From: Lentzea fradiae
GTDB lineage: Bacteria > Actinomycetota > Actinomycetes > Mycobacteriales > Pseudonocardiaceae
Length of the DNA: 64,000 nucleotides
NCBI RefSeq assembly: GCF_900100955.1
Contig: NZ_FNCC01000014.1
Span: forward strand, 62,001 to 126,000
Direction of reading: 5' to 3'
This document shows positions 43,050 through 51,819 of this stretch, piece after piece. The translations under genes and the position numbers were made by a program. Within the stretch, counting starts at the first letter, position 1. Each line of letters opens with the position of its first letter. The notes under the pieces were generated by a model, which made no database searches, had not been told where the DNA came from, and saw only the letters and a list, made by a program, of their open reading frames with translations.

Positions 43050-43628
43050 TCAGTCCTCGTCGTCGCCGAAGTTGGCGGGATCGGCCGGGTCCCAGGAGAG
43101 GTCCGGCTGGTTCCAGTCGTTGTCGCGCAGCATCCGCTTCGCCTCCTTCTTGTACCGCCCGACGAGGCGGTCGAGGTAGGTGAAGCCGTTGAGGTGGTCG
43201 GTCTCGTGCTGCAGGCAGCGGGCGAAGAAGCCGGTGCCCTCGACCTCGAACGGCTTGCCGTCGAGGTCGAGCCCGGTGACCTTCGCCCACCGGGCGCGTC
43301 CGGTCGGGTACGCCTCACCGGGCACGCTCAGGCAGCCCTCGAAGTCGTCGTCGGGGTGCGGCATGGTCTCCGGCACCTCGGACGTCTCCAGCACCGGGTT
43401 GCAGATCGCGCCGCGGTGCTGCGTGCCCTCGTCGTCCGGGCAGTCGTAGACGAACAGCCGCAGGTCGATGCCGATCTGGTTGGCCGCGAGGCCGACTCCG
43501 CGAGCAGCCGCCATCGTCTCGAACATGTCGTCCGCGAGCGTCTTCAGCTCGGCGTCGAACGCGGTGACCTCGCGCGTCGGGTGGTGGAGCACGGGGTCGC
43601 CAACGATGCGGATGCGGTGCACGGCCAT
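43050..43628 (-). CDS. def: Peptide deformylase
   Basis: A 192-residue enzyme that removes the formyl group from new proteins. All three motifs are intact: GVGLAANQIG (44-53), EGCLSVPG with metal ligand Cys99, and QHETDHLNG with His141, Glu142 and His145. A 30-residue acidic tail (DPADPANFGDDED) extends beyond the usual end. In M. tuberculosis def is likewise next to the DUF3263 and VirR genes. Confidence 0.96.
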   Translation of the reverse strand: MAVHRIRIVGDPVLHHPTREVTAFDAELKTLADDMFETMAAARGVGLAANQIGIDLRLFVYDCPDDEGTQHRGAICNPVLETSEVPETMPHPDDDFEGCLSVPGEAYPTGRARWAKVTGLDLDGKPFEVEGTGFFARCLQHETDHLNGFTYLDRLVGRYKKEAKRMLRDNDWNQPDLSWDPADPANFGDDED

Positions 43629-43737
43629 GGTCAGACTTTAAGCGACCGAAAAGTGTCGGTGTCGCGCGGTAGGTTGGAGACGATCACATGATTGAATTGC
43701 CCACACCTGAGATGGTGTGGCGACCGTGGGGAGCCAG

Positions 43738-44019
43738 ATGGATCACACCGAGACGCTCACCTCCGCTGACGGCCTGACGAGCCGTGAACGCACGATGCTC
43801 GCCTTCGAACGTCAGTGGTGGAAGTACTCGGGATCCAAGGAACAGGCCATCAGGGAACTGTTCGACATGTCCGCCACCCGCTACTACCAGCTGCTGAACG
43901 GCCTGATCGAGTCCGAAGCCGCGATGGCGGCCGACCCGATGCTGGTCAAGCGGCTGCGGGGCGTGCGGACAGGCCGCCAAAGGGTGCGCGCACGCGCCAG
44001 GAGCACCGAGGACCGATGA
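43738..44019 (+). CDS. DUF3263 protein
   Basis: A 93-residue protein with the DUF3263 core REREMLAFERQWW-like sequence (here RERTMLAFERQWWKYSG) and FDMSATRYYQLLNGLI, a predicted helix-turn-helix. ATG 43738 is used. It overlaps the LytR_C gene by four bases (ATGA). The def-DUF3263-LytR_C order is that of Rv0429c-Rv0430-Rv0431. Confidence 0.9.
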   Translation: MDHTETLTSADGLTSRERTMLAFERQWWKYSGSKEQAIRELFDMSATRYYQLLNGLIESEAAMAADPMLVKRLRGVRTGRQRVRARARSTEDR

Positions 44020-44639
44020 CCTCCCCCGAGTCCGCAAGTCCCTCCCGTCCGGCCAAGGCCGCCGGCTTCGCCCTGCTCGGCGTCGCCGCCGTGGCGCTGG
44101 TGATCGGCGTCGTCAGCCTGTTCAGCGGGGGGTCGGACACCCCGCCGTCCGCCGAGGGCTCGTCGACACCCCCGCCCGCCACGTCGGCGGCCGAGTCGTC
44201 CCCCACCGAGTCCTCCGCCACCGAGTCGTCGGCCGCGCCCACGACGGAGTCGTCCGCGCCGCCCGCCACCACCTCGGCTGCGCAGCCCCCCGCGTCGTCC
44301 GCCGCCGTGGCGCTTCCGCCGGTCACCCAGCCGGGGGCCCCGAAGGAGCCGGTGCGCGTCTACAACAACTCGACGATCGGCGGGCTCGCCGGCAAGGCGT
44401 CCGACGAGGTCAAGGCCAACGGCTGGACCGTCGCCGGCACCGGCAACTACTCGCAGGGCATCATCCCGACCACGACCGTCTACTACCGGCCGGGCACCGC
44501 GGAGGAGGCTTCCGCGAAGGAGCTCGCCGCGTTGCTGCGGGCACGGGTGGAGCCGCGGTTCGACGGGATCGAGTCGTCGGCGCCGGGGATCATCCTGATC
44601 GTCACCAACGACTACCAGGGCGTCTCGAAGAACAAGTGA
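44016..44639 (+). CDS. LytR_C domain membrane protein, VirR-like
   Basis: A 207-residue protein: a short cytoplasmic N-terminus, one membrane segment (about 16-36), a Ser/Thr/Pro/Ala-rich linker (about 40-110) and a C-terminal LytR_C domain (about 115-205; VRVYNNSTIGGLAGKASDEVKANGW). This is the architecture of M. tuberculosis VirR (Rv0431), which sits at the cell wall and limits vesicle release. The role here is inferred from family and synteny. Confidence 0.87.
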   Translation: MTSPESASPSRPAKAAGFALLGVAAVALVIGVVSLFSGGSDTPPSAEGSSTPPPATSAAESSPTESSATESSAAPTTESSAPPATTSAAQPPASSAAVALPPVTQPGAPKEPVRVYNNSTIGGLAGKASDEVKANGWTVAGTGNYSQGIIPTTTVYYRPGTAEEASAKELAALLRARVEPRFDGIESSAPGIILIVTNDYQGVSKNK

Positions 44640-44684
44640 CGCGGTTCGCACGCGTATTGTCGCGCAATTCACGAACACGTGGAT

Positions 44685-44724
44685 GAATCGGCGCGGTGGT
44701 GAATGGTCACCACCGCGCCGATTC
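44685..44724. terminator. Bidirectional terminator, 18-bp perfect stem
   Basis: Arms 44685-44702 and 44707-44724 are exact reverse complements around ATGG. Placed between the convergent VirR-like and AAA ATPase genes. Confidence 0.85.
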
Positions 44725-44726
44725 GC

Positions 44727-46880
44727 TCAGCGCTTCTCGGCGTAGGCGGCCAGTGACGCGAGCTGGGCGGCGTCCAGGGACGGCCGGACCACCTCGCGTG
44801 CCTTGGCCAGGTGCGCCTGCGTCACCTCCGCCGCCTCCAGCGACTCCCGCATCGCCGTGAGCGCCGCCTCGCGGACCAGAGCCGCGCAGTCCGCCGCCGA
44901 GTACATGTCCAGCTCGGTGGCCAGCACGGCCAGGTCGACGTCGCCAGCCAGCGGCGTGTTGCGGGACGACGCCTTCAGGATCTCCGTGCGCGCCTCGGCG
45001 TCGGGCGGCGGGACGTAGATGATGCGCTCCAGCCTGCCGGGCCGCAGCAACGCCGGGTCGATCAGCTCCGGCCGGTTCGTCGCGGCGATCACCACGACGT
45101 CCCGCAGCGGCTCGACACCGTCCAGCTCGGTCAGCAGCGCCGCCACCACCCGGTCGGCCACCCCCGAGTCGGACGACTGGCCGCGGCGCGGGGCGAGGGC
45201 GTCGACCTCGTCGAGGAAGACCAGGGCGGGCGCGGCGTCGGCGGCACGGCGGAAGAGCTCGCGGACGGCGCGTTCCGACTCGCCGACGAACTTGTCCATC
45301 AGCTCCGCGCCCTTGACCGTGAGCACGTTGAGCTGGCCGGACCCCGCCAGCGCGCGGACCAGGAACGTCTTGCCGCAGCCGGGCGGACCGTAGAGGAGCA
45401 GGCCGCGCGGCGGCTCGACGCCCAGCCGGGCGAACGAGTCCGGGTAGCGCAGCGGCCACAGCGCCGCCTCGGTCAGCGCCTGCTTGACCTCCTTCATGTC
45501 GCCGACGTCTTCGAGCGTCAGCCCACCCGTCTGCACCGTGTCGGACGCCGACATCGAGATCGGCCGCACCGTGTTCAACGCGCCCAGCAGGTCTTCTTGC
45601 CCCACACGGGGTTCCTCGGCGTCACGCTGCCGCAACGCCGCCCGGACCGCGGCCTCCCGCCGCAGCGCGCAAAGGTCGGCCGCCACGAACCCCGGCGTGC
45701 GGGCAGCGACCTCACCGAAGTCCACATCGGACTCGACGGGGACGTCCCGCAGCAACACGCGCAGCAGCTCCGTGCGCCCAGCCGCATCGGGCAACGGCAA
45801 CGTCAGCTCGCGGTCCACCAGATCCGGCGCACGCAACCGCGCGTCCACGGACTCGGCCCGCGCCGACGTGACGACCAACGCGAGGTTCGGCCGCGTCACA
45901 GCCGTCCGCAACATGTCCAGCACCACGGTCGCCACCGGCGGCGGCGCCGTGGGCAGCAACGCGTCGACGTCCGTCAGCAGCAACACCGTCGGCTGGTCGG
46001 GCACCGCCGCGATCGCGTCCCCGAGCTGCTTGGCCATCGCACCCGGCTCCAGCACGGCGATGCTCGGCGCGGCCAGCTCCACGACCTCAGCGCCCACAGA
46101 CCGAGCCACGGCCCGGACGAGCGTCGCCTTGCCCACCCCCTCCGGCCCGCTGACCATGGCGGCGAGCCGGGCGGCGGCCCCCAGCTTCGTGAGCAGCTCT
46201 GGCTGCCGGAACATCAGCTCCAGCCACTCCGTCAACCGCCGTGCCTGCTCCCGCTGCCCCACCAGATCGGCGACCGGCAACGCCTCGTGCTTCTCCTGCA
46301 CCACCACAGGCGTCACCTCGGCGGCAGGCGCCGAAGCAGACCGCCACCCCACCACCGTCGACGGCTGCACCGCCACCGGACCCGAGGGGTCGGCGGACGT
46401 GATGGTGATCAGCTCGTTCGTCCACGTCATCCCGATGGCGTTGGACAGCTTCCGCCGCGTCTCCGACACGTTCGCACCAGGCGGCGGAGCCAGGTCCTGC
46501 GGCAACAACGACACGCTGTCGCCCACCGTGAGCACCTTGCCGGTCAACGCCATCCGCACGTGGTCAGGCGTCAACGCCGTGGTCGCGAGCCGCGACCCCG
46601 CCACCGTGATGGACCGGGCACCCGCCACCCGCACCGGCGCCACGACGATCTCCGCCCCCTCCACGACCCCGAGGTTCGTGAGGGTGACGTCGTCGACCAG
46701 AACCACCCCGGGCGGCTGCTCCCCGGCGGCGGCGAGCGCCGCACTGACACGGGCACCGGTGAGCTTCACGGCGTCCCAGGCCCGCAGGCCCAGGGCGTCG
46801 AGCACCTCGGGGTGCAGGCGGACAACGCCGCGCCGGGTGTCCAGTGCGGACGGGGACAGGCGAGCCGTCAGCGTGATCAC
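44727..46880 (-). CDS. CDC48/VCP-like double AAA ATPase
   Basis: A 717-residue protein: an N-terminal double-psi barrel-type substrate domain (about 1-165), then two AAA modules. D2 is canonical, with Walker A GPPGCGKT (498-505), Walker B FLDEVD (555-560) and the arginine-finger region ATNRPELIDPALLRPGRLER. D1 is degenerate: Walker A reads GPEGVGKA (245-252, Ala in place of Thr) and Walker B reads LLTDVDAL (no catalytic Glu). D1 may be structural or regulatory only. GTG 46880. Homologous by position and architecture to Rv0435c. Probable protein unfoldase. Confidence 0.9.
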   Translation of the reverse strand: MITLTARLSPSALDTRRGVVRLHPEVLDALGLRAWDAVKLTGARVSAALAAAGEQPPGVVLVDDVTLTNLGVVEGAEIVVAPVRVAGARSITVAGSRLATTALTPDHVRMALTGKVLTVGDSVSLLPQDLAPPPGANVSETRRKLSNAIGMTWTNELITITSADPSGPVAVQPSTVVGWRSASAPAAEVTPVVVQEKHEALPVADLVGQREQARRLTEWLELMFRQPELLTKLGAAARLAAMVSGPEGVGKATLVRAVARSVGAEVVELAAPSIAVLEPGAMAKQLGDAIAAVPDQPTVLLLTDVDALLPTAPPPVATVVLDMLRTAVTRPNLALVVTSARAESVDARLRAPDLVDRELTLPLPDAAGRTELLRVLLRDVPVESDVDFGEVAARTPGFVAADLCALRREAAVRAALRQRDAEEPRVGQEDLLGALNTVRPISMSASDTVQTGGLTLEDVGDMKEVKQALTEAALWPLRYPDSFARLGVEPPRGLLLYGPPGCGKTFLVRALAGSGQLNVLTVKGAELMDKFVGESERAVRELFRRAADAAPALVFLDEVDALAPRRGQSSDSGVADRVVAALLTELDGVEPLRDVVVIAATNRPELIDPALLRPGRLERIIYVPPPDAEARTEILKASSRNTPLAGDVDLAVLATELDMYSAADCAALVREAALTAMRESLEAAEVTQAHLAKAREVVRPSLDAAQLASLAAYAEKR

Positions 46881-47014
46881 GGCGACGACTCTAGTTCGTC
46901 GCGTTGATCTCGGTGGACTGTCGTGCCCGGCCCGGACATGCTGGTCGCCTCTCGAAGGGCTCTTCTTCGTGGACGAGTGAAGCCGTTTCGCACACGCTGT
47001 CACTTGGGGGGAAT

Positions 47015-47581
47015 GTGGAACTGGAACTCATGCGGCACTCGTGGGCGGATCTTCAAGGTGTTGGCGGCGAAGTCGGCATGATGCCGCGTCTGGTCTTGGA
47101 CCTCGTCCGGGCGAAGGATCGCGCGCAAGCCGAAGAAGCCTGCACGCGAATCAACAGCCTCGTCTTCTGGAACGGACTGCTTTCGCAGGTTTCGCCGGCG
47201 TTGGCCTCTGCGCTGGTGCACGGTCTGTGGCACCGCGGCGAGCACTCGGAGGACCTGATCCTCGGGTTGCTCGCCGACATCGCGGGCGGCTTCGTGGACG
47301 AACGCGACTCGACCGCCTTCGGCGAGGTCTCGGTAGAGGACTGCCTTCGAGAGGTCTGCCGCGGGTATCCGGCCTATGTCGAGATCCTGGAGACCGGGGT
47401 CAACGCGGATTCGCGAACGGCGTGCATCGACCTGATCGTTCAGTGCGGACTCGCCGACAGCGGTCTCCGTGATCGGTCGATCTTCTTCCTCGTCGAGGCT
47501 GTGAGAAGGGCGGATCTCGCGCAGTACAGGTCTGTTATCGAGGACTCGCTGAACGAACCGAGAGCTGTGGAAGGAGGGTGA
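47015..47581 (+). CDS. Unknown helical protein of the SUKH cassette
   Basis: A 188-residue, mostly helical protein with HEAT-like leucine spacing (VLDLVRAKD, LVFWNGLLSQVSPALASALV, LILGLLADIAGGFV). No family recognised. GTG 47015 follows a G-rich ribosome site closely; ATG 47030 is an alternative. It precedes a SUKH-3 gene by one base, so the two are co-expressed. The position suggests a partner in a toxin-immunity context, but nothing in the sequence proves it. Confidence 0.65.
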   Translation: MELELMRHSWADLQGVGGEVGMMPRLVLDLVRAKDRAQAEEACTRINSLVFWNGLLSQVSPALASALVHGLWHRGEHSEDLILGLLADIAGGFVDERDSTAFGEVSVEDCLREVCRGYPAYVEILETGVNADSRTACIDLIVQCGLADSGLRDRSIFFLVEAVRRADLAQYRSVIEDSLNEPRAVEGG

Positions 47582-47582
47582 G

Positions 47583-47993
47583 TTGCGTCGCGAAGTAGAT
47601 GAGGCTCTGGCGTGCCTTGAGAGTGTCGGGTTCATCACCAACGCCCATGCCAGAAATTTTCTGCGTGAATACCACGGCCGAAGGTTCCGCCATCTTCCGG
47701 CTAAGAACATCTTGGGAGAGATCGTCTGGAGCTGGACCTGGTTCGATCCATCTTTGGTGTGCACCGAGACGGATGCGGACGTGGCTCACCGGTGCTCGGA
47801 GGTGGCGGGAGTCGGCTTGTGTCCGCTCGGCGTGGACAGCTTTCATTTGACCGTCTATTCCGGCGACGACGGGAAGTTCTACGCCGGGGTTGACTCGCTG
47901 ATCTTCCGATACGGAGAAAACATCGATGAGCTGTCCGCGATGATGTGGAGAGGGGTTCGGCCGGTTCTGCTGGGCGAATGGTCTATCCGGTGA
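47583..47993 (+). CDS. SUKH-3 family immunity-type protein
   Basis: A 136-residue protein of the SUKH superfamily (SUKH-3): CPLGVDSFHLTVYSGDDGKF, YAGVDSLIFRYGENIDEL and the terminal ALMWRGVRP-like segment (here MMWRGVRPVLLGEW) match. SUKH proteins are the commonest immunity proteins against polymorphic toxins. Start TTG 47583 with GGAGGG ahead. No toxin gene is near, so it may be an orphan immunity gene guarding against toxins from neighbours. Confidence 0.8.
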   Translation: MRREVDEALACLESVGFITNAHARNFLREYHGRRFRHLPAKNILGEIVWSWTWFDPSLVCTETDADVAHRCSEVAGVGLCPLGVDSFHLTVYSGDDGKFYAGVDSLIFRYGENIDELSAMMWRGVRPVLLGEWSIR

Positions 47994-48133
47994 GGCGAAG
48001 CGAAATGAGTGCGGAGTTCGAAAAGACGTCGCCGGGTCGGAAGAGGCTCGTGGAGACTGCCAGGTCGCTGCCCGTCCTGCCGGAGGAACCGCGTGTGGTG
48101 AAGCGACCGTGCGGTGAGCGTTTCTGGTTGTGA
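47990..48133 (+). CDS. Small basic protein frame, possible
   Basis: A 47-codon frame whose GTG overlaps the SUKH-3 stop (GTGA). The peptide is Lys/Arg-rich with many prolines (SLPVLPEEPRVVKRP). An ATG at 48005 would give 42 residues. Ribosome site weak. Included because of the overlap; may not be a gene. Confidence 0.3.
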   Translation: MRRSEMSAEFEKTSPGRKRLVETARSLPVLPEEPRVVKRPCGERFWL

Positions 48134-48152
48134 GGGAGGTGGATCTCTGCAA

Positions 48153-48470
48153 ATGTCCGACGCTTTGGAGGTCTTCCTCAAAGTAGCTGGCGACACGCGA
48201 GTATCGTGGCGTGCTATCGGGCTGGCCGGTAGGGGGATTTCTGCGGTTGCTGCCGGTGCGGCATGGATGATTGACGAGGGGAAGCGCTCTCTGAGCGGGG
48301 ATGAACTCGCCGACCTCATGATCGCGCAGATCGACGTCATCGACGCGGTGGTCGAGGCTTGGCGCGCGTTCGACGAAGATGAGATCTCCTCTGGAGAACT
48401 CGAGGAGCGACTGGAAGACGCTGTGCCGAAGATGGAAGTCTGGTTCCTCCCATCTTCGCGCGGCAAGTAG
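48153..48470 (+). CDS. Unknown small acidic protein of the SUKH cassette
   Basis: A 105-residue acidic protein, MSDALEVFLKVAG at the front, a small hydrophobic patch (AVAAGAAWMI), then charged helices (FDEDEISSGELEERLEDAVPKM). No family recognised. ATG 48153 has GGGAGG upstream. Last of the inserted cassette, closed by a terminator at 48475-48505. Confidence 0.6.
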   Translation: MSDALEVFLKVAGDTRVSWRAIGLAGRGISAVAAGAAWMIDEGKRSLSGDELADLMIAQIDVIDAVVEAWRAFDEDEISSGELEERLEDAVPKMEVWFLPSSRGK

Positions 48471-48474
48471 TTCT

Positions 48475-48505
48475 AGGGCCGGACACGAAGAACGTGTCCG
48501 GCCCT
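48475..48505. terminator. Terminator between the SUKH cassette and pssA
   Basis: Perfect 13-bp stem (48475-48487 with 48493-48505) around AAGAA, in the 51-base gap between convergent genes. Confidence 0.85.
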
Positions 48506-48521
48506 CAGTCAATCCAAACGA

Positions 48522-49490
48522 TCAGGGCTTCGACTGACGCCTCAACCCCAGCTGCCGCCAGGACCGCCGCCGGTTCCCAGCGGTAGGAGTCGTCCCCTCC
48601 GCAGCGGCAGCGGTGGAAGCATCCCGCCGAGGCCGACGAACGGCCCGCATGGCCGCACCGGCCACCCGGCTCTGCAAAGGCTGCCGCAGCCCGAGCCGCC
48701 GAGCGGCGACCCCGTGCGCCCGCTTGATGGCCCGGCGATCAGCCCCGGTGACGGTCCAAGCCTCAGGGTGCTTGGACAGCCACATGTACCGCCGCACCGA
48801 GTAGGGCAGGTGCGCCAGGTACACGACCATCGCGATGATCAAAGCCACCAACGGGTAAGTGATGACCGCGGCGGCCAGAAGACCCACGACGACCAGCAGC
48901 GGGGCCACCGCGCGCGGCGGCACCTTCACGGTCTTCACGGACAGGGTGGGGATTCGCGACACCAGCAGCATCGCGACCACGACCGTCCACACGCCGACGA
49001 CGAGCGGGGAGTTCCACCAGCCGTCGCTGCGCACCTGCTCTTCGATGATCAGGGGCAGCAGCAACAACAACCCGCCTGCCGGAGCCGGGACGCCGACGAA
49101 GAACTCCTTCGCGAACGGCGGCTGTTCCTTCTCCAGCAACGTGTTGAAGCGGGCCAGGCGGACCACCATGCAGACCGCGAAGATCAGCGCGATGACCCAG
49201 CCCGCGCGGTTGCCCTCGAACTTCCAGAGGTAGATCGCGAGGGCGGGCGCGACGCCGAACGAGATGGCGTCGGCCAGGGAGTCGAGCTCGGCGCCCATTT
49301 TGGACGTCGCGTCCAGCAGGCGGGCGATGCGGCCGTCGAGGCCGTCGAAGACGGCCGCGGCCGCGATCGACGCGATGGCCGCGCCCCACATGCCGACGTT
49401 CGCGAAGTGCACCGCCGACAGGCCCGCGCACATCGCCAGGACCGTGATCGCGTTCGGCAGCAGGCGAACGCCGGGCCCGCTGGGCGCCAT
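48522..49490 (-). CDS. pssA: CDP-diacylglycerol-serine O-phosphatidyltransferase
   Basis: A 322-residue membrane enzyme making phosphatidylserine. The CDP-alcohol motif is complete in DGLDGRIARLLDATSKMGAE followed by LDSLAD. Six or more hydrophobic helices follow. The C-terminus is extended by about 60 basic residues (RRPRRDAS, RRRSWRQLGLRRQ). The ATG at 49490 shares one base with the psd stop. Psd then decarboxylates the product to phosphatidylethanolamine. Confidence 0.93.
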   Translation of the reverse strand: MAPSGPGVRLLPNAITVLAMCAGLSAVHFANVGMWGAAIASIAAAAVFDGLDGRIARLLDATSKMGAELDSLADAISFGVAPALAIYLWKFEGNRAGWVIALIFAVCMVVRLARFNTLLEKEQPPFAKEFFVGVPAPAGGLLLLLPLIIEEQVRSDGWWNSPLVVGVWTVVVAMLLVSRIPTLSVKTVKVPPRAVAPLLVVVGLLAAAVITYPLVALIIAMVVYLAHLPYSVRRYMWLSKHPEAWTVTGADRRAIKRAHGVAARRLGLRQPLQSRVAGAAMRAVRRPRRDASTAAAAEGTTPTAGNRRRSWRQLGLRRQSKP

Positions 49491-50185
49491 CAGACCTCCG
49501 GGAGCTCGGCGAGGACGGTCTCCCCGCCGATCGTGCGCTGGCCTGCCTCGACCAGGACGCGGCTGCCGCGCGGCACGTAGAGGTCCACGCGCGAGCCGAA
49601 GCGGATCAGGCCGTAGGTCTGGCCGGCGGTGACCTTGTCGCCCTCGGCGACCTCGCACACGATGCGGCGCGCGACCAGGCCGGCGATCTGCACGACGACG
49701 AGGTCGTGGCCGTTGGTGGTGCGCAGCCACACGGTGTTGCGCTCGTTCTCCTCGGACGCCTTGTCGAGGTCGGCCGAGAGGAACTTGCCGGGGTGGTACG
49801 AGACCTGGACGACCTCGCCCTCCGCGGGCACGCGCTGCACGTGCACGTCGAAGACCGAGAGGAACACGCTGACGCGCGTCATCGGCTGCGAGCCGAGGCC
49901 CAGCTCGGCGGGCGGGACGGCGTCGACCACGTGCGAGACGGTGCCGTCGGCCGGGGCCACCGCGAGGTTCGGGCGGGTCGGGGTGACCCTCTTCGGCTCG
50001 CGGAAGAACCACGCCACCCACGCCGTGAGCAGGCCGAGGACGACGCCGAGCCGCTTGGAGCGCAGCCGGACGAGGAGGGTCGCGATCGCCGCACCGGCGA
50101 CGAACGGGCGCCCTGCCGGGTGCATCGGCGGCACCATGCCGCGCGCGAGTTCGAGGAAGTGGGAGACGGGCTTCTCGCTGCTCAT
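49490..50185 (-). CDS. psd: Phosphatidylserine decarboxylase proenzyme
   Basis: A 231-residue, short (type II, PSD-A) proenzyme. Self-cleavage at RFGSRVD (Gly197-Ser198) would give the pyruvoyl alpha chain; histidines HPGKF and DVHVQR are conserved. One membrane anchor near residues 28-60. Psd and pssA are coupled by a one-base overlap. Confidence 0.95.
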   Translation of the reverse strand: MSSEKPVSHFLELARGMVPPMHPAGRPFVAGAAIATLLVRLRSKRLGVVLGLLTAWVAWFFREPKRVTPTRPNLAVAPADGTVSHVVDAVPPAELGLGSQPMTRVSVFLSVFDVHVQRVPAEGEVVQVSYHPGKFLSADLDKASEENERNTVWLRTTNGHDLVVVQIAGLVARRIVCEVAEGDKVTAGQTYGLIRFGSRVDLYVPRGSRVLVEAGQRTIGGETVLAELPEV

Positions 50186-50281
50186 CGTGTCTGTGGGTTC
50201 CGTAGCTTCGGTGGGTTGTCGGGCGACATCACGCTACGGCAACACGCCAAGCCGCCTGCGAGCGTGCCGGGAAGACAAGTG

Positions 50282-50327
50282 GCCGGTCGGCCCGTGCGTC
50301 CCCCGACGAACGCACGGGCCGACCGGC
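50282..50327. terminator. Terminator, 18-bp perfect stem
   Basis: Arms 50282-50299 and 50310-50327 are exact reverse complements with a ten-base loop. It ends transcription of the M48 gene before psd. Confidence 0.8.
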
Positions 50328-50387
50328 GTCCACGTCGAGTGTAATCCCCGTCACATGGACCAACAACGGCGTGTGGTGAGCGTTCTG

Positions 50388-51797
50388 TCACAGTCCGTCG
50401 ACGCCGAGCGCGCTCAGCCGCGACCGCACCCCGGGGACGTGGGCGGGGTCCCGGACGGCGGGCTCGACCAGGGGTTCCGGGTGGACCGCAGCTCCGTCGG
50501 CCAGGCGCAGCACGAACATCCCTCCCCAGTTGAGCTCCAGGCTCGCCCGTCCGGAGGAGACCAGCTCGTGGGCGACCGCGTTCGCGAGGAGTTCCGTCAC
50601 GGTCTCGACGGCCGCCTCGTGGACCTCTTCCGGGGTCGCCGAGGCGTCCACGGGCGCTCCGGTCAGCTTGAGCAGCTCGCCCCGTCCCAACGCCGCCAGC
50701 ACGTCCGTCAGCCGCTCGCCGACCCTGCTCACCCGGCCGGCGTGCCGCAGCGCCTCCGCGTACCGCCGCACGTGCGCGGGGCCGCTGAGCGCGACGACCT
50801 CGTCCCAGGTCGCGGCCGGTCCTCCCACGCCGAGCAGGGACGACACGGCCTCCGGCGGGACGCGGGAGAGCAGGGTCCAGCCCGGTCGCTCGTCCACGGG
50901 GACGTCGCCGCCGCCCAGCGAGGCCATCGCCGCGACGCGGTCGCGGATCGGCGGGTGGCTGTCGAACACCGACGCCGGTTCGCGGTCGGCCAGCACGCGC
51001 TCCAGGGAGCGGAGGGCGTGCACGCGTCGCGGGTGGTCGAGGTAGGCGCGGAAACCCGCGAGCAGCGGTGGTGTGCGCCCGGCCGCGACCGCCAGCGACA
51101 CGTAGTGCACCAGGTAGTCGCCCCACGCCTCGCCCACCGGGCCGATGCGCAGCAACGCCCGCCGCGCCGCGTCCCGCCCGGCGGCGGCGACCGCCACCTC
51201 GTCGGCGAAGCGCTCGTGGTCGCGGCTCTCCGACGCGGCGACCAGGGCGTAGAGGTGCGCCCACGCGCTGAGCAGGCCGAACATCCGGTCGCCGCGCAGC
51301 GACAGCTCCAGCGCGAGCTTCGCCCGGTAGGTGGCCGACGCGATCCGGGTGTGGCCGCCGCCGTAGTGCCCGAGCTCGTGGGCGAGCACCGAGCGCAGCT
51401 CGCCGACGCCCAGCCCGGCCACCAGCGGCAGCCCGAGCTCCAGGTAGCGCACGCCGCGGCGTTCCCACACGCTCGCGTTCGCGCCGTCGACCAGCCGGAC
51501 GTCGTCGGGGCCGCGGGTGCCCGCGAGGCGCGCCAGCTCCTCGACGTGCCGCCACAGCTCGGGGTGCTCCTCGCGGGACATCCGGAACCCGGACGGCCGC
51601 GGTCGCGCGAACACCGCCAGCAGCGACGCCCACAGCGCCGGGCCGCCCAGCGCCACGGCGACGACGAGCAGCCAGGCGCCGCCTTCCACGTCGCCGAGCG
51701 AGAACCGCCAGACCGCGAGCGCCGTCAGCCCGCCGGTCAGCGCCACCGCGAGCACGAAGAAGCCCGCGAGCATCACGAGCGCCAGCACCGCTCTCAT
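50388..51797 (-). CDS. M48 family metallopeptidase (HtpX/STE24-like)
   Basis: A 469-residue membrane protein: two N-terminal membrane segments (about 5-30 and 40-63), then the zinc site HELGH (140-144) with the third ligand in ERFAD (195-199). The 170-residue C-terminal domain has no recognised motif. It likely degrades damaged membrane proteins. It interrupts the mycobacterial psd-moeA order. Confidence 0.9.
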   Translation of the reverse strand: MRAVLALVMLAGFFVLAVALTGGLTALAVWRFSLGDVEGGAWLLVVAVALGGPALWASLLAVFARPRPSGFRMSREEHPELWRHVEELARLAGTRGPDDVRLVDGANASVWERRGVRYLELGLPLVAGLGVGELRSVLAHELGHYGGGHTRIASATYRAKLALELSLRGDRMFGLLSAWAHLYALVAASESRDHERFADEVAVAAAGRDAARRALLRIGPVGEAWGDYLVHYVSLAVAAGRTPPLLAGFRAYLDHPRRVHALRSLERVLADREPASVFDSHPPIRDRVAAMASLGGGDVPVDERPGWTLLSRVPPEAVSSLLGVGGPAATWDEVVALSGPAHVRRYAEALRHAGRVSRVGERLTDVLAALGRGELLKLTGAPVDASATPEEVHEAAVETVTELLANAVAHELVSSGRASLELNWGGMFVLRLADGAAVHPEPLVEPAVRDPAHVPGVRSRLSALGVDGL

Positions 51798-51819
51798 CCC
51801 CGTGCCCCCAGCGGGTCGT

